Counted from the first letter of the stretch, positions 38,423 to 48,174 are shown. The stretch is DNA of 64,000 nucleotides from Armatimonadia bacterium (GCA_039679385.1 JBDKVB010000121.1:25226-89225), one strand, 5' to 3'. Made by a program: numbers and translations. Notes: generated by a model not told the origin, from the sequence alone.

Positions 38423-40117
38423 TCAGTCGCCTGTTTCCATCTCGTAGGGCCAGGCGAGCAACCCGCCTTCGAGGATACTCATCCCCTCGAAGCCCTGCCC
38501 GGTCAGGATTCGGTAGGCTTCATAGGCGCGCAGACTGCTCTTGCAGTACAGCACCAATGGCCTATCACGGGGCAACTCACCAGACCGCGAACCGAGAGCG
38601 CCCAGCGGGATATGCACTGCTCCTGCGAGCCGGCCCGTCGCGAACTCACCCGGAGTCCGGACATCAACCAGCACGAAGTCCTCCCCGGCATCTCGCATCG
38701 CCTTCAGATCCACCGCAGGGAGACCCGCCACCGTTCCGTCGAGCTTGTTGCGCACCAGGTTGGCCCCGTGAATCAGAATGTCCAGCGCCTCCGAGAAGGG
38801 CGGAGCGTAACCCAGGTCCAGGTCCGCCACCTGATCCACCGTCAGGCCACCCGTGAGAGCGGTCGCAGCGACGTCGATGCGCTTGACTACGTCGCCGGGC
38901 CCCACTCCCTGCACTCCCAGCAGACGGCGCGTCTTCCTGTCCGCAAGCAGCCGCAGCACGATCGGCTTTGAGCCCGGGTAGTAATGCGGCTTGTCGCCGC
39001 CGCCTACGGTCGCCGAGACGAAGTCAAGCCCGAGCTTCTCGGCCTGGGCAGTCGAGAGACCGGTGCGCCCCACATTCCAGTCGAACACCTTCAGCACCGT
39101 CGTGCCGACGATTCCCGCAAAGGATGCCTCGCCACCGACGACCTGTGTCCCCGCGACGCGGCCCTCTTTGTTCGACACCGACCCCATCGGCATGAGCATG
39201 GTCTCACCGGTGAGCAGGTTCAGCTTCTCCGTGCAGTCACCCGCGGCGTAGATGTCGGGGTCGGAGGTCTGCATCGTCGCCGAGACCTTGATGCCCCCGG
39301 CAGGACCGATCTCCAGCCCTGCGTCGCGGGCCAGCGTCACCTTTGGCCGGACCCCGATGCTCAGCAGGACCAACTGCGCGGGGAGCTCGCCGGCGGAGGT
39401 GATGACTCTGGACACCTTGCCCTCTGCGTCGCCCTCCAGCCGCTCCACACGGGTCGAGGTCATCACCGTGACCCCGTGCTCTCGCAACCGCTTCTCAACT
39501 AGGCCCGAGAGGTCCGAGTCTAGCATCCCCATCAACTGCGGGAGCATCTCGATCACCGTCACGGCTTTCCCGCACTCGGTGATTGCCTCGGCCATCTCCA
39601 TCCCGATGAGTCCGCCGCCGATGATGACCACCTGCGGGCAGGCTCCGGTTCCGATCCTTGCACGGACGGCGTCGGCTTCCTCGATGCGCTTGAGCCGCAG
39701 CACGTTCTGCAGGTCTGCGCCGAGAATCGGCGGCGCCACGGGCTCGGCACCCGTGGCGAGGACAAGCTTGTCGTAGGGAAGCGACGCGGTCTGGCCGGTG
39801 GCCAGATCACGCACCTGCACTTCCTTGCGCTCGCGGTCGATCGCGACGGCTTCTGTTCGCGTGAGGACCTTGACGTGCTTGGACTGGGCAAAGAACGCGG
39901 CGTCGCGCACCACACCCAGCGCCGAGGCCATTAGCGCCTTGCGATCCTCCACCACTCCCGACACGTAGTAGGGCAGGCCACAGCCGGCGTAAGAGATGAT
40001 GTCGCTCTTCTCGATGATGGTGATGTCTGCCTGGGGGTCGAGACGACGGGCACGGGCTGCTGCCTTCGGACCGGCCGCAACACCGCCCACGATCACGATG
40101 CGACGGGGCTCAGACAT
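38423..40117 (-). CDS. CoA-disulfide reductase fused to a rhodanese domain
   Basis: 564 residues. FAD motif GGVAAGPKAAARARRL; redox-active Cys46 in SYAGCGLPYYVSG; NAD-binding GGGLIGMEMAEAI. The C-terminal rhodanese domain has its catalytic Cys525 in VLYCKSSLRAYEA. Homologues reduce CoA disulfide, polysulfide or elemental sulfur with NAD(P)H. Useful for thiol balance or oxygen protection. Next to metV and metF but with its own start; no clear operon. Fusions of this type are found in several phyla. Confidence 0.92.
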   Translation of the reverse strand: MSEPRRIVIVGGVAAGPKAAARARRLDPQADITIIEKSDIISYAGCGLPYYVSGVVEDRKALMASALGVVRDAAFFAQSKHVKVLTRTEAVAIDRERKEVQVRDLATGQTASLPYDKLVLATGAEPVAPPILGADLQNVLRLKRIEEADAVRARIGTGACPQVVIIGGGLIGMEMAEAITECGKAVTVIEMLPQLMGMLDSDLSGLVEKRLREHGVTVMTSTRVERLEGDAEGKVSRVITSAGELPAQLVLLSIGVRPKVTLARDAGLEIGPAGGIKVSATMQTSDPDIYAAGDCTEKLNLLTGETMLMPMGSVSNKEGRVAGTQVVGGEASFAGIVGTTVLKVFDWNVGRTGLSTAQAEKLGLDFVSATVGGGDKPHYYPGSKPIVLRLLADRKTRRLLGVQGVGPGDVVKRIDVAATALTGGLTVDQVADLDLGYAPPFSEALDILIHGANLVRNKLDGTVAGLPAVDLKAMRDAGEDFVLVDVRTPGEFATGRLAGAVHIPLGALGSRSGELPRDRPLVLYCKSSLRAYEAYRILTGQGFEGMSILEGGLLAWPYEMETGD

Positions 40118-40173
40118 GAGCTACACCTCCGGGTGGTTGGTAGTGCGTCCCGGCGGCTTCGATCCACAGAAGC

Positions 40174-40208
40174 CCCGGGGGCAGACCGGATCGGAGGTTG
40201 CCCCCGGG
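40174..40208. terminator. Hairpin between metV and CoADR genes
   Basis: CCCGGGGGCA pairs perfectly with TGCCCCCGGG, arms 10 bases, 15-base loop, just past the metV stop on the minus strand. No T-run. Confidence 0.5.
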
Positions 40209-40233
40209 ACACAAGTGCTTGCCCGTCGACCGG

Positions 40234-40911
40234 CTACAGCCTGCCGGCTCGGCGCGGCTCGAAGACCAACTCCGCCGGGTGCCTGTTGGCCTGGTAGTCC
40301 TTCACTCCTGCGGCGCCCATATGCTCCAGGACTCGTTCGAGTTGCCCGGTCTTCTCCGCACGCTCCAGGATCAGCGTCCAGACGCAGGACTGATTGCGGT
40401 CGACCTCGCACTTGCCGTCATCATACCCGCCGCAGGGCCCGTGGAGCTGCCCCTTCGGGCACCGCGCCATCGGGCAGATTCCTGCGTAATCGCCGACCAC
40501 ACAGTCGGAGCAGCACACGCAGCGCTCGTAGATCTGGCCCTTGCGGGCGGTGACGGCCGAGAACAGGCTGTCCACGCCCGGATACACGGGCTTGCTCTCC
40601 TGGCTCTCGGCCACTGACTGCACCCCGGTGCCGCAGGACAGCACCAGGATCGCCTCGGCTGCCGCCACGGCCTCCTTCTGCTTGCGGAGCAGCCGAGCGG
40701 TGTCGAGGATGTTGCAGGTGACGTCCGGGACGGCCGTGCCGGTGACGGTCTTGCCGGCAGCCTCCAGCGCCTGCTTCATCTGTGCGACCTCTGTCTCGCC
40801 GCCGGTCTCACACTGGGTCGCACAGTCGCCGCAGCCGACGATGAAGACGCTCTGAGCGTCCTGCAGGTAGCCCAGGATCTCCTCAAGGGGCTTTTTCTTG
40901 CTGGCTATCAT
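40234..40911 (-). CDS. metV: Methylenetetrahydrofolate reductase C-terminal-type protein (MetV-like)
   Basis: 225 residues. The cysteine-rich centre and end are characteristic: VGCGDCATQC at the N-terminus, then CVCCSDCVVGDYAGICPMAR, GPCGGYDDGKCEV in the PF12225 domain. In acetogens MetV partners MetF and carries iron-sulfur clusters or zinc, helping methylene-THF reduction in the methyl branch. It lies 81 bases downstream of metF and has its own promoter. No other Wood-Ljungdahl gene is in the window, so its use in acetogenesis or in anabolism is open. Confidence 0.86.
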   Translation of the reverse strand: MIASKKKPLEEILGYLQDAQSVFIVGCGDCATQCETGGETEVAQMKQALEAAGKTVTGTAVPDVTCNILDTARLLRKQKEAVAAAEAILVLSCGTGVQSVAESQESKPVYPGVDSLFSAVTARKGQIYERCVCCSDCVVGDYAGICPMARCPKGQLHGPCGGYDDGKCEVDRNQSCVWTLILERAEKTGQLERVLEHMGAAGVKDYQANRHPAELVFEPRRAGRL

Positions 40912-40936
40912 GGGGAAACACCCGCTTTGTCATGAG

Positions 40937-40977
40937 GTGTATAATCTGATTATATACTTGTTCCGCGCCGCGCACAA
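40937..40977 (-). promoter_or_regulatory. metV promoter with overlapping palindrome
   Basis: Minus strand TTGTGC and TATAAT are separated by 17 bases (40949-40977). The -10 box is inside the imperfect palindrome GTATAATCTGATTATAT (40939-40955), a possible operator. Regulator unknown. Confidence 0.55.
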
Positions 40978-40992
40978 GACCGCGAGTCGAAG

Positions 40993-41907
40993 CTACTGCA
41001 GGACGCCCGCCTGCTGCAGGATCGTCGGCACATGCTTGTCCCAGCCGAGGGGCATCATGTGGACGCCCTGACACATCGGCTTGAGCTCGCTCACCAGCTT
41101 CGCGCTCATCGCGATGCTCTTGGCGACCCGAGTTTCCTTGTCGGCCAGCTCCTCCATCATCCACTGCGGCACGGTGACGCCGGCGACGTTCTCGTTCATG
41201 TACCGGGCCATCATCGGGCTCTTGAGGACGACGATCCCGGCGAGGATAGGGATCGGCACCTCGCCCAGCTTGGTCATGAACTCCTCGAACTTGCCGGGCT
41301 CGTAGACCGCCTGGGTCTGGCAGAACTCCGCGCCGGCCTCGATCTTCTTGAGAAGCTTGTAGATCTGCGGCTCGACCGGCACAGCTCCCGGGTTCACGAC
41401 GCAGCCCAGGCAGAAGTCGGGCGGATCGCCGTCGAGGGTCTCCCCGTCGATGAACTGCCCCGGGTTCTTGCGGTCCGGGTAGAAGGCCATGTCCTTGCCG
41501 GTGGTGAGACGCTTCGCAGCCCTGAGCAGGCTGACGGAATCCAGGTCAAAGACGGGCTTGGCCTGCGGATGGTCGCCGAGGGTCGTATAGTCGCCGGTCA
41601 GGCACAGCACGTCGGTGATGCCCAGGGCGCAGGCGCTGAGCAACTCGGACTGCAGAGACAGCCGGTTGCGGTCGCGGCAGGTTACCTGCAGCACCGGCGG
41701 CAGCCCGGCCTCCTTCAGCTTCAGGCAGCCGACCAGAGAGCCGGCGCGCATCACGGAGGACTGGATGTCCGTCACGTTTACTCCGGCGACGAGACCGCGG
41801 TAGTGCTCAGCCTCCTCGACCATGTGCTCCAGGTGGCAGCCCTTCGGCGGCGCTACCTCCCCGGTGATGATGAACCGGCCGGACGCAATTGCTTCCCGCA
41901 TTGCCAC
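40993..41907 (-). CDS. metF: Methylenetetrahydrofolate reductase
   Basis: 304 residues; GTG chosen nine bases after AGGAGG (ATG two codons later has poor spacing). TIM-barrel with IITGEVAPPKG, VNVTDIQSSVMRAG, QVTCRDRNRL, ALGITDVLCLTGD and FCQTQAVYEP. These are the folate and FAD-binding signatures of MetF. It reduces methylene-THF to methyl-THF for methionine or for the methyl branch of the Wood-Ljungdahl pathway. Upstream of metV on the same strand; divergent from moxR. Confidence 0.95.
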   Translation of the reverse strand: MAMREAIASGRFIITGEVAPPKGCHLEHMVEEAEHYRGLVAGVNVTDIQSSVMRAGSLVGCLKLKEAGLPPVLQVTCRDRNRLSLQSELLSACALGITDVLCLTGDYTTLGDHPQAKPVFDLDSVSLLRAAKRLTTGKDMAFYPDRKNPGQFIDGETLDGDPPDFCLGCVVNPGAVPVEPQIYKLLKKIEAGAEFCQTQAVYEPGKFEEFMTKLGEVPIPILAGIVVLKSPMMARYMNENVAGVTVPQWMMEELADKETRVAKSIAMSAKLVSELKPMCQGVHMMPLGWDKHVPTILQQAGVLQ

Positions 41908-42209
41908 GGGTGGGTTCCTCCTTGCTTCGGGGCCTTCGTGCGTCCCCTTCAGTTGCCGGATAGCAGGCTTCAGGTCTTGTCCAGGACCCGGACGGTCCTT
42001 CATCGAGGCCCGTATTTAGCCAGTTCCCCCGGGCCACTGCGATACCTTCTCGGGCCCGGTTCTTGTGGCGACAGATACTTCGACCGCCCGGAGAACAGGT
42101 CCTCAGGAATCTGTGTTACTATACCCGTGAGGGGGTCTCGAGTCGACGTCTTGACGGCTTGCAGTACCGACCGATGCCGACCCAGATAGAGGGGAGTTCA
42201 CGAAGTCAC
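41908..42209. other. Intergenic region between metF and the moxR operon
   Basis: About 300 bases between divergent genes. A TACTAT at 42118-42123 could be a weak -10 for the moxR side but no good -35 accompanies it. No gene or clear structure seen. Confidence 0.3.
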
Positions 42210-43160
42210 ATGAAGAACTTGACGGACATCACAGCCAGGCTCATTGCCAACATCGAGACGGTCATTGTGGGGAAACGTTCCGCTGTGGAGCTTTCTGTAG
42301 CGACCTTGCTCTCCGGCGGGCACATGCTGATCGAGGACATTCCCGGTGTCGGCAAGACCATGTTGGCCAGGGCTCTGGCGAAGTCCGTCGGAGGTTCCTT
42401 CCGCCGCATCCAGTTCACCCCGGACCTGCTGCCCTCAGACATCACCGGCGTGTCGGTCTACCATCAGGATACCACGAAGTTCGAGTTCCGCCCCGGACCG
42501 ATCTTCGCCAATGTGGTGCTGGCGGATGAGATCAACCGGGCGACACCGAAGTCCCAGGCCGCCTTGCTCGAGGCGATGGAGGAGTTCCAGGTAACCGCCG
42601 ACGGTGAGACGCGGCCCCTGCCCGACCCCTTCTTCGTCATTGCTACAGAGAACCCCATCGAGTACGAGGGGACCTACTCCCTGCCCGAGGCACAACTGGA
42701 CCGCTTCATGGCTCGCGTGAGTCTCGGCTACCCCAACCACGAGGACGAGGTTGCCGTGCTCACCCGCCAGATGATCGAGCACCCCATCGTCCGTGTAGTG
42801 CCGGTCGTGTCCCCCGAGGAGGTCAACGGTCTGCAGCGGGCGGTACGGGAGATTCACGTGGAGGAGTCGCTGAAGGACTACATGGTGGACATCGTCGGTG
42901 AGACCCGCGTTCATCCCGACGTGGAGCTTGGTGCCAGTCCCCGAGGGTCTCTTGCCCTGCTGCGAATGGCGCAGGCAACCGCCGCAATCAAGGGCCGCAC
43001 CTACATCACTCCCGACGACATCAAGGATGTGGCGGTCCCCGGCCTGGCGCATCGTGTCATCATCCGCCCCGATCGACGCATCCAGGGAGTGACCGCAGAG
43101 CAGGTCGTGCGGGAGGTTCTCGACACCGTCAGCGTCCCGGTGGGAGGTCCGGTCAAGTGA
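42210..43160 (+). CDS. MoxR-family AAA+ ATPase
   Basis: 316 residues; an earlier ATG (42174) has no binding site. Walker A GVGKT at 46-50 inside IEDIPGVGKTMLARALA, Walker B VVLADEINRA about 102-111, sensor ENPIEYEGTYSLPEAQLDRF. MoxR ATPases pair with DUF58 and transglutaminase proteins and are thought to act as chaperones or assembly factors. The next gene overlaps by four bases, confirming an operon. Confidence 0.93.
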   Translation: MKNLTDITARLIANIETVIVGKRSAVELSVATLLSGGHMLIEDIPGVGKTMLARALAKSVGGSFRRIQFTPDLLPSDITGVSVYHQDTTKFEFRPGPIFANVVLADEINRATPKSQAALLEAMEEFQVTADGETRPLPDPFFVIATENPIEYEGTYSLPEAQLDRFMARVSLGYPNHEDEVAVLTRQMIEHPIVRVVPVVSPEEVNGLQRAVREIHVEESLKDYMVDIVGETRVHPDVELGASPRGSLALLRMAQATAAIKGRTYITPDDIKDVAVPGLAHRVIIRPDRRIQGVTAEQVVREVLDTVSVPVGGPVK

Positions 43161-44404
43161 CCATCGGTAGACGGCAAGCACTGCTCTGGGGACCCCTCTT
43201 CATCTTCCTGGTTGCCTTCATCCTGCACATCAACCAGATGTTCATCATGTTTGCGGCCCTGGGACTGTTGGGGCCGATCTCCTACCTCCTCGGCCGACGG
43301 AAGCTGGGAGGCATCGAGGTCGCGCGCCACGCGAAGTCGGTGATGACCGCCGGCGAGCTCGGTCAAGTGACCTTGAAGGTCCGCAACGAGGGACAGACGC
43401 GGCAGTTCTACATGACCGTGCGCGATAGTCTCCCCGAGGGGCTGGAGAGCCCGGACGCCGGCGAAGTGCTGGTGGCAGACCTGGCTCCCGGCGGCGAGCA
43501 GCGCCTGCAGTACTCGCTCCATGCCCGGCGTCGCGGCGTGTATCAGGTCGGCCCGACGGTCCTCGAAGGCTGGGACTTCCTGGGTCTGTACCGCTTCAGT
43601 CGCACCGTCGGTCGGCAGGTGGAGCTGCTAGTGTACCCTCGTCCGCTGCCCGTCCCTAATCTGTGGCGGAGCTCCTTGCACGGCCGCACACCGAACAAGC
43701 CCCGGAAGCGTATCGTGGGACCCAGCAGTGAGTTGCACGGCGTGCGCGACTACGTGCCCGGAGACGACCTGCGGCGCGTGGCCTGGAAGGTCTCGGCTCG
43801 CAGGGGCAAGTTGGCCGTCATCGAGACCGAGCAGACCGAGGCGACGGAGGCCGTCGTAATCGTAGACCTGGCGGCCGCTACCCATCGAGGCCAGGGAGAC
43901 CGCAGTACAGTCGAGTATGCGGCGACGCTGGCAGCCTCCGTTACTGCGGAGGCGCTGGGCCGAGGCTGCAACCTGGGGCTCATCGCGCACGGTTCCGAGG
44001 ACTGGTCGGTTCTGGTGTCGTCGAACCCGCGCCAGCAACTGGCGATTCTCGAAGCCCTGGCGCGAATCCGCCCGGACGGCACCATGAGCATCAGTGAGGC
44101 CCTTCATCTCCACGAGGCGGAGCTTCCTCCGGGCTGCAGCATGATCGTGATCTCGGCCGGAACCAGCCCCGAGCACGTTGCGGTGGCCGGGAGACTGCGC
44201 GCCCTTCAGCATCCGGTTACGTGGTTGGCCCTGGCGCCTCACACCTTCGCCTCGGCGCCCCGGGACGCTCGCATGCACTTCGCGGAGCACGTGGCGCTCC
44301 TGACGTCGCAAGGCACCCGTGTGGTGCAGGTCACAGGGGACAATCCAGTTGAGACCAGTCTGTGGAGAGGAGGAGCGGGCCGCTATGCGCAGACGACAGG
44401 ATAG
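43157..44404 (+). CDS. DUF58-domain membrane protein
   Basis: 415 residues from GTG overlapping the MoxR stop by four bases. Two N-terminal helices (LLWGPLFIFLVAFIL, MFIMFAALGLLGPI). The DUF58 signature GPSSELHGVRDYVPGDDLRR then WKVSARRGKLAVIETE is at about 190-230, followed by a von Willebrand-like fold (AVVIVDLAA). Typical second gene of MoxR operons. Presumed to work with the ATPase and transglutaminase in an unknown envelope process. Confidence 0.92.
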   Translation: MTIGRRQALLWGPLFIFLVAFILHINQMFIMFAALGLLGPISYLLGRRKLGGIEVARHAKSVMTAGELGQVTLKVRNEGQTRQFYMTVRDSLPEGLESPDAGEVLVADLAPGGEQRLQYSLHARRRGVYQVGPTVLEGWDFLGLYRFSRTVGRQVELLVYPRPLPVPNLWRSSLHGRTPNKPRKRIVGPSSELHGVRDYVPGDDLRRVAWKVSARRGKLAVIETEQTEATEAVVIVDLAAATHRGQGDRSTVEYAATLAASVTAEALGRGCNLGLIAHGSEDWSVLVSSNPRQQLAILEALARIRPDGTMSISEALHLHEAELPPGCSMIVISAGTSPEHVAVAGRLRALQHPVTWLALAPHTFASAPRDARMHFAEHVALLTSQGTRVVQVTGDNPVETSLWRGGAGRYAQTTG

Positions 44405-46628
44405 AGCACGGGCACGCCGCAGACCCACTGAGGCACTCGTCGACCGTCGCGAGCGGCTGGCCCAGTCCGCCCCTCTCCTGCTGGGCCTTCTGGTGGCAGT
44501 CAATGCTGCTGCCGCTGCCATCACCGTGACGACTAGCGAGCCGACTTACGAGTTCCTCCTCCATGTCTTCGTGTCGGCCGGGATCGCATGCAGCTTTCTG
44601 GGCCTTGCTCTGCGGGTCAACCCGAGCGTGCTGGGCACGGCGATGATGGTCCTCTCCTTCCTCAGCTTCGCCTTCCGCCACCAGCCAGACCTTCCGCTCC
44701 CACACTGGATGTTCCCGCCGGAGGTCGCCACCGATGACGAGATCGGCCTCGCAGCTCTCGTCGCCTGGTTTATGGCCGGCTTCGCCTTCATGCAGCACAG
44801 CCGAGAGAACCTGATCTTCGTCTTCGCCACCGGCCTCGCCACCATCGGCCTCATGGCGACCCGCAACCTCAACCCCGAGTTGCTCGTGTGCTTCTGCGTC
44901 TTCCTGCTCGCCTCGATCTTCGCCTGGGGCTACAGTCACTTCCTGCAGTCCGTCGCACGGCTGGGCCGTCGGATGGACTGGTCGGAGTGGGCGCAGGCGC
45001 ATCTTTCGGGTGCGGTGCTGCTCTTTGTTCTGGCAGGTGCCGGCGGGGCCCTGATCGGCAACGGCCTGTATTACGCAACTCCCCGCATCTTCGCCGGAGC
45101 CGGTTTCCAGCAGCGGGTCGTGAACTGGACCGGGGCCCAGGTGGGCGGCTACTTCATGTTCACCAACTCCTTCGGTGTGGGCGCGGGCCCAATCCGACTG
45201 TCCCCCGAGCCTGTGCTGAAGGTGCGCGCCGAGCAGCCCACTCTTCTGCGCGGCCGCGTTTACGACGTCTACGACGACCACGGCTGGTCACGCGCCGATA
45301 CCCGCTCAATGATCGCTCACTTCGAGGGGGAGCGGACCTACGACCTGCAGACGCTCAAGCGCCGCGTCTCTCCCGACGACGCCTATCTTGACAGCCCGGA
45401 CAGGCAATCGCCGCCTCCACAGCAACCAGTCGTGAGGCCTGTCGCCGCTGCTCGGGCGAAAGCAGGGCCCCAGATTCAGCAGGAGATCGAGTTGCTATCG
45501 AGCCCGACGGCAAGCCTGTTCGGCGCACCGATGCCCGTCCAGCTCAAGTTCGGTCCCAAGATCGGGTTGCTGGACGTGGCACGACCCTCGGGTGTCACAG
45601 TAGACTCCTATGGAGGCATGCTCTCGGGGACCGTCCTGCCGCCGGGTCAGCGCTACACGGTCTGGTCCGAAGTCCCTGAGACGCGGCCCGAGGTACTGCG
45701 TCAGGTGAAGGAGGGTGACTACGACCTCACCTTCCGCGAGCAGTACATCACCCAGACCGGGCTCGAGGCTGCGCGGAGGCTGCGCCCGGTGGTTGCGCAG
45801 ATCACGAAGGGCCTGGTGACACCCTACGATCGGGCAGCGGCCATCGCCCGCTACCTGGAGACCAACTGCACCTACACGCTCGAGGCCCCGGGTACTCCGC
45901 AGGGCCAGGACGCCGTCTCCAACTTCGTACTCGTCAGTAAGCGCGGTGCCTGCGACCTCTTCGCCAGCGCGATGACGATCCTGTGCCGGCTGGACGGTCT
46001 TCCCGCCCGCGTAGCGACCGGGTTCAACCGTGGCGAGTACGACCCGGCCGAGCAGGCCTACATCGTGCGCGGTCTCGATGCCCATGCCTGGTCGGAGGTC
46101 TACTTCCCGGGCTATGGCTGGGTGCCTTTCGATCTCGCGGCAGATCGGGCCGAGGGTGACATGACGCTGGCCGACTTGCTCCGGTCCGGGAACTGGGGAG
46201 GCCTGCTGGTGGCGGTCGCGAAGCTCGGGCTCTGGGGCCTGCTGGCAGTAGTCGGGCTGTACATGGTCGCGTCCGCACTGGTCGACCCGCGACGGATGCT
46301 GAGATCGGCCCTGCGCCGGTGGACCCTCAGGCAGAATCCGGCCCTGCTCCTCGGCAGTGACTATGAGCGCCTGGCGCGTGCCCTGGCGCGTCGAGCGAGA
46401 CTGCGCTTCCGGCGTTCCTGGACGCCCCGCGACTTCCTCCAGGCAGTCACCGACACGGGCTGGATGGTTGGCCGAGAGGACCTGGCCCGTCGGCTGGAGG
46501 TGGCCACCGGCGAGTTCTACGACCTGCGCTATGGACCGACGCCGCCCACGGAGCAGGTCAGCGCCCTGCGACGCAAGCTCCTCAGCCTCCGCCGCCAACT
46601 ACGGAAGGCCAGGGTCCGGACCAGGTAG
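44385..46628 (+). CDS. Transglutaminase-like membrane protein (TgpA family)
   Basis: 747 residues; ATG 11 bases after AGGAGG, overlapping the DUF58 gene by 20 bases. N-terminal membrane helices (about 6 within the first 235 residues), then a beta region, then the transglutaminase core with the full triad: Cys523 in KRGACDLFASAM, His567 in DAHAWSEVYF, Asp583 in VPFDLAAD. A further helix and DUF4129-like end (LARRARLRFRRSWTPRDFLQ) follow. Could crosslink, cleave or modify envelope proteins. Complete MoxR-DUF58-TgpA set as in many bacteria. Confidence 0.93.
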   Translation: MRRRQDRARARRRPTEALVDRRERLAQSAPLLLGLLVAVNAAAAAITVTTSEPTYEFLLHVFVSAGIACSFLGLALRVNPSVLGTAMMVLSFLSFAFRHQPDLPLPHWMFPPEVATDDEIGLAALVAWFMAGFAFMQHSRENLIFVFATGLATIGLMATRNLNPELLVCFCVFLLASIFAWGYSHFLQSVARLGRRMDWSEWAQAHLSGAVLLFVLAGAGGALIGNGLYYATPRIFAGAGFQQRVVNWTGAQVGGYFMFTNSFGVGAGPIRLSPEPVLKVRAEQPTLLRGRVYDVYDDHGWSRADTRSMIAHFEGERTYDLQTLKRRVSPDDAYLDSPDRQSPPPQQPVVRPVAAARAKAGPQIQQEIELLSSPTASLFGAPMPVQLKFGPKIGLLDVARPSGVTVDSYGGMLSGTVLPPGQRYTVWSEVPETRPEVLRQVKEGDYDLTFREQYITQTGLEAARRLRPVVAQITKGLVTPYDRAAAIARYLETNCTYTLEAPGTPQGQDAVSNFVLVSKRGACDLFASAMTILCRLDGLPARVATGFNRGEYDPAEQAYIVRGLDAHAWSEVYFPGYGWVPFDLAADRAEGDMTLADLLRSGNWGGLLVAVAKLGLWGLLAVVGLYMVASALVDPRRMLRSALRRWTLRQNPALLLGSDYERLARALARRARLRFRRSWTPRDFLQAVTDTGWMVGREDLARRLEVATGEFYDLRYGPTPPTEQVSALRRKLLSLRRQLRKARVRTR

Positions 46629-46662
46629 CACGCGGCATCACCGTGGCCCTGTAACAACAAAG

Positions 46663-46692
46663 GAGCCCTCCCCCATCGTGGCGGGAGGGCTC
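46663..46692. terminator. Terminator between TgpA and DUF2993 genes
   Basis: GAGCCCTCCC pairs perfectly with GGGAGGGCTC around a 10-base loop, in the gap between convergent genes. Probably bidirectional. Confidence 0.72.
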
Positions 46693-46755
46693 ATCGATGC
46701 ATGCCTCACAAGACCCGGGTAGGGGTCTGCAAGCAATCTCGCGGCGGCCTGTGCG

Positions 46756-47448
46756 CTAGCTCGAGAATCCGATGTAGCCGGGCCGGATATTGATGACCTT
46801 CACCTTCGGCTGCAGCGGAACGTCGCGCAGGTCGATGATCGGGTTCATCTTGGCCAGGAACTGGTTGACGATCCCCACCGGAATGCCCAGCACACCGACG
46901 CTGGCCTTCGTGGGCTTGAACCAGATCTCGTAGCCCTTGCGGACTTCCAGCGTCCCAGTGAGCTTGACGTTGAACTGGTACCTGCCGGTGAAAGCGACCT
47001 GGTTGGTGCCGAAGTCGGCGCGCAGGTCCTTGATCGGGGTCTTCTTGAGCGCGAGCAGCTTGTTGACATCGGTCTCCAGCAGCTTCACGTGGCAGGTGTC
47101 CAGGTGCTGCGACTGGACGGTGACGTCGTTGTGCTTGAGTAGACCCGCGAGGTCGATGTCGACGTTGCTGGACTCGATGCGGAACTCAACAATGCGGATG
47201 TGCTTGCGCTTTTGCTCGGCGGCGTCGGCGGCTACGAAGATCTTTGCGAACTCACCTTTGTCGGTGCGAGCCTGGCTGTCGTAGGGCACGACGGTAACGC
47301 GAAGGTTGCTGACGGACCAGTCCTTCGTGATCTTGGCGCGCAGCTTGTTCTCTACGTCCTGCGCCGTCACCGCATAGGCGCTGGTGGCGGCAAGAGCGGC
47401 CAGCAATCCGACAAGGAGCGGAAGCCAAAGCCTGTAACGGATGTGCAT
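46756..47448 (-). CDS. DUF2993 (LmeA-like) lipid-binding secreted protein
   Basis: 230 residues with a signal peptide (LPLLVGLLAALAATSAYA). The mature protein fits LmeA/DUF2993: VENKLRAKITKDWSVSN, IESSNVDIDLAGLL, GTLEVRKGYEIWF and the C-terminal NPIIDLRDVPLQPKVKVI. These proteins are phosphatidylinositol- or lipid-binding in actinobacteria and cyanobacteria. Start ATG, with AGGTGATTCC before it. Convergent with the TgpA gene. Confidence 0.8.
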   Translation of the reverse strand: MHIRYRLWLPLLVGLLAALAATSAYAVTAQDVENKLRAKITKDWSVSNLRVTVVPYDSQARTDKGEFAKIFVAADAAEQKRKHIRIVEFRIESSNVDIDLAGLLKHNDVTVQSQHLDTCHVKLLETDVNKLLALKKTPIKDLRADFGTNQVAFTGRYQFNVKLTGTLEVRKGYEIWFKPTKASVGVLGIPVGIVNQFLAKMNPIIDLRDVPLQPKVKVINIRPGYIGFSS

Positions 47449-47775
47449 CAGGAATCACCTGCCGGGGAGGGTTGCCGATAGTCTGGATGGGGACCCTGTA
47501 CTATAGACGGATGTGCGAGCCAAGGGTTTGCCCCTTTCCTCCTAGTAACGGTCTACCGCAAGCGAAGTTCCGAACCGTGCGTGCCCGGCCTTCGTCTGCG
47601 TTCAACAGTGACCTCGGAGCCTGGGCGCACAACGTCCGGGAAGGTTCGAGCAGGAGCCTGTGGTATAATCGCCTTGCAGGGCTGCCCTCGCAGGCGTTCG
47701 GGTGTCGAATCCGGGCGATTCCGGGGGCTCACACAGCCTTGAGCCCTGCAATCCTGAGGCCAGAGGTCACGCTCT
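47449..47775. promoter_or_regulatory. Divergent intergenic region with extended -10 promoter
   Basis: TGGTATAAT at 47661-47669 is an extended -10 box on the plus strand, 107 bases before the small membrane gene, with no strong -35. No gene is seen in this 327-base gap. Confidence 0.45.
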
Positions 47776-48174
47776 GTGGGATCCATCATACCTGCCATCC
47801 TGTGCACCCTCGCCGCCCTGTGGCTTGCCGGCGCAAGCTTCAGGAGGATCTTCGTGGCCCAGGCGCGCTGGGATGAGAGCGGCTCACCGGTCCCCGTTGT
47901 CATCCGCTGGCTGTGGATGGTCACTGTGGCGTGCTGTGCGTTGACCTGCCTGACCTTCGCGACCTTCGCCATCTACCAGCTCGCTTCGCGCTGGTTGGCG
48001 GGAGCTCTTGAGGCGAGCCTGTCCTCGCGCTGGGCGCTCTACACCAGTCTCACAGCCTATGGCCTGGCCTGGATGCAAGGACGAGCGGTCATCAAGTGGC
48101 CGCATCGACGCCCGCGCGGTCCGAAGCTGCTACCACCCGCAGGGGGGACGATGAGAGAAGGCGACGGAGAATGA
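47776..48174 (+). CDS. Small hypothetical membrane protein
   Basis: 132 residues from GTG, nine bases after GAGG. Two or three hydrophobic helices: SIIPAILCTLAALWLAG, IRWLWMVTVACCALTCLTF and perhaps ALYTSLTAYGLAW. A basic tail (KWPHRRPRGPK) follows. No family recognised. Its stop overlaps the next gene by four bases, so they form an operon. Confidence 0.6.
   Translation: MGSIIPAILCTLAALWLAGASFRRIFVAQARWDESGSPVPVVIRWLWMVTVACCALTCLTFATFAIYQLASRWLAGALEASLSSRWALYTSLTAYGLAWMQGRAVIKWPHRRPRGPKLLPPAGGTMREGDGE

Noticed and set aside
41032..42189. 385-residue plus-strand frame
   Set aside because: Antisense to metF, whose motifs are clear.
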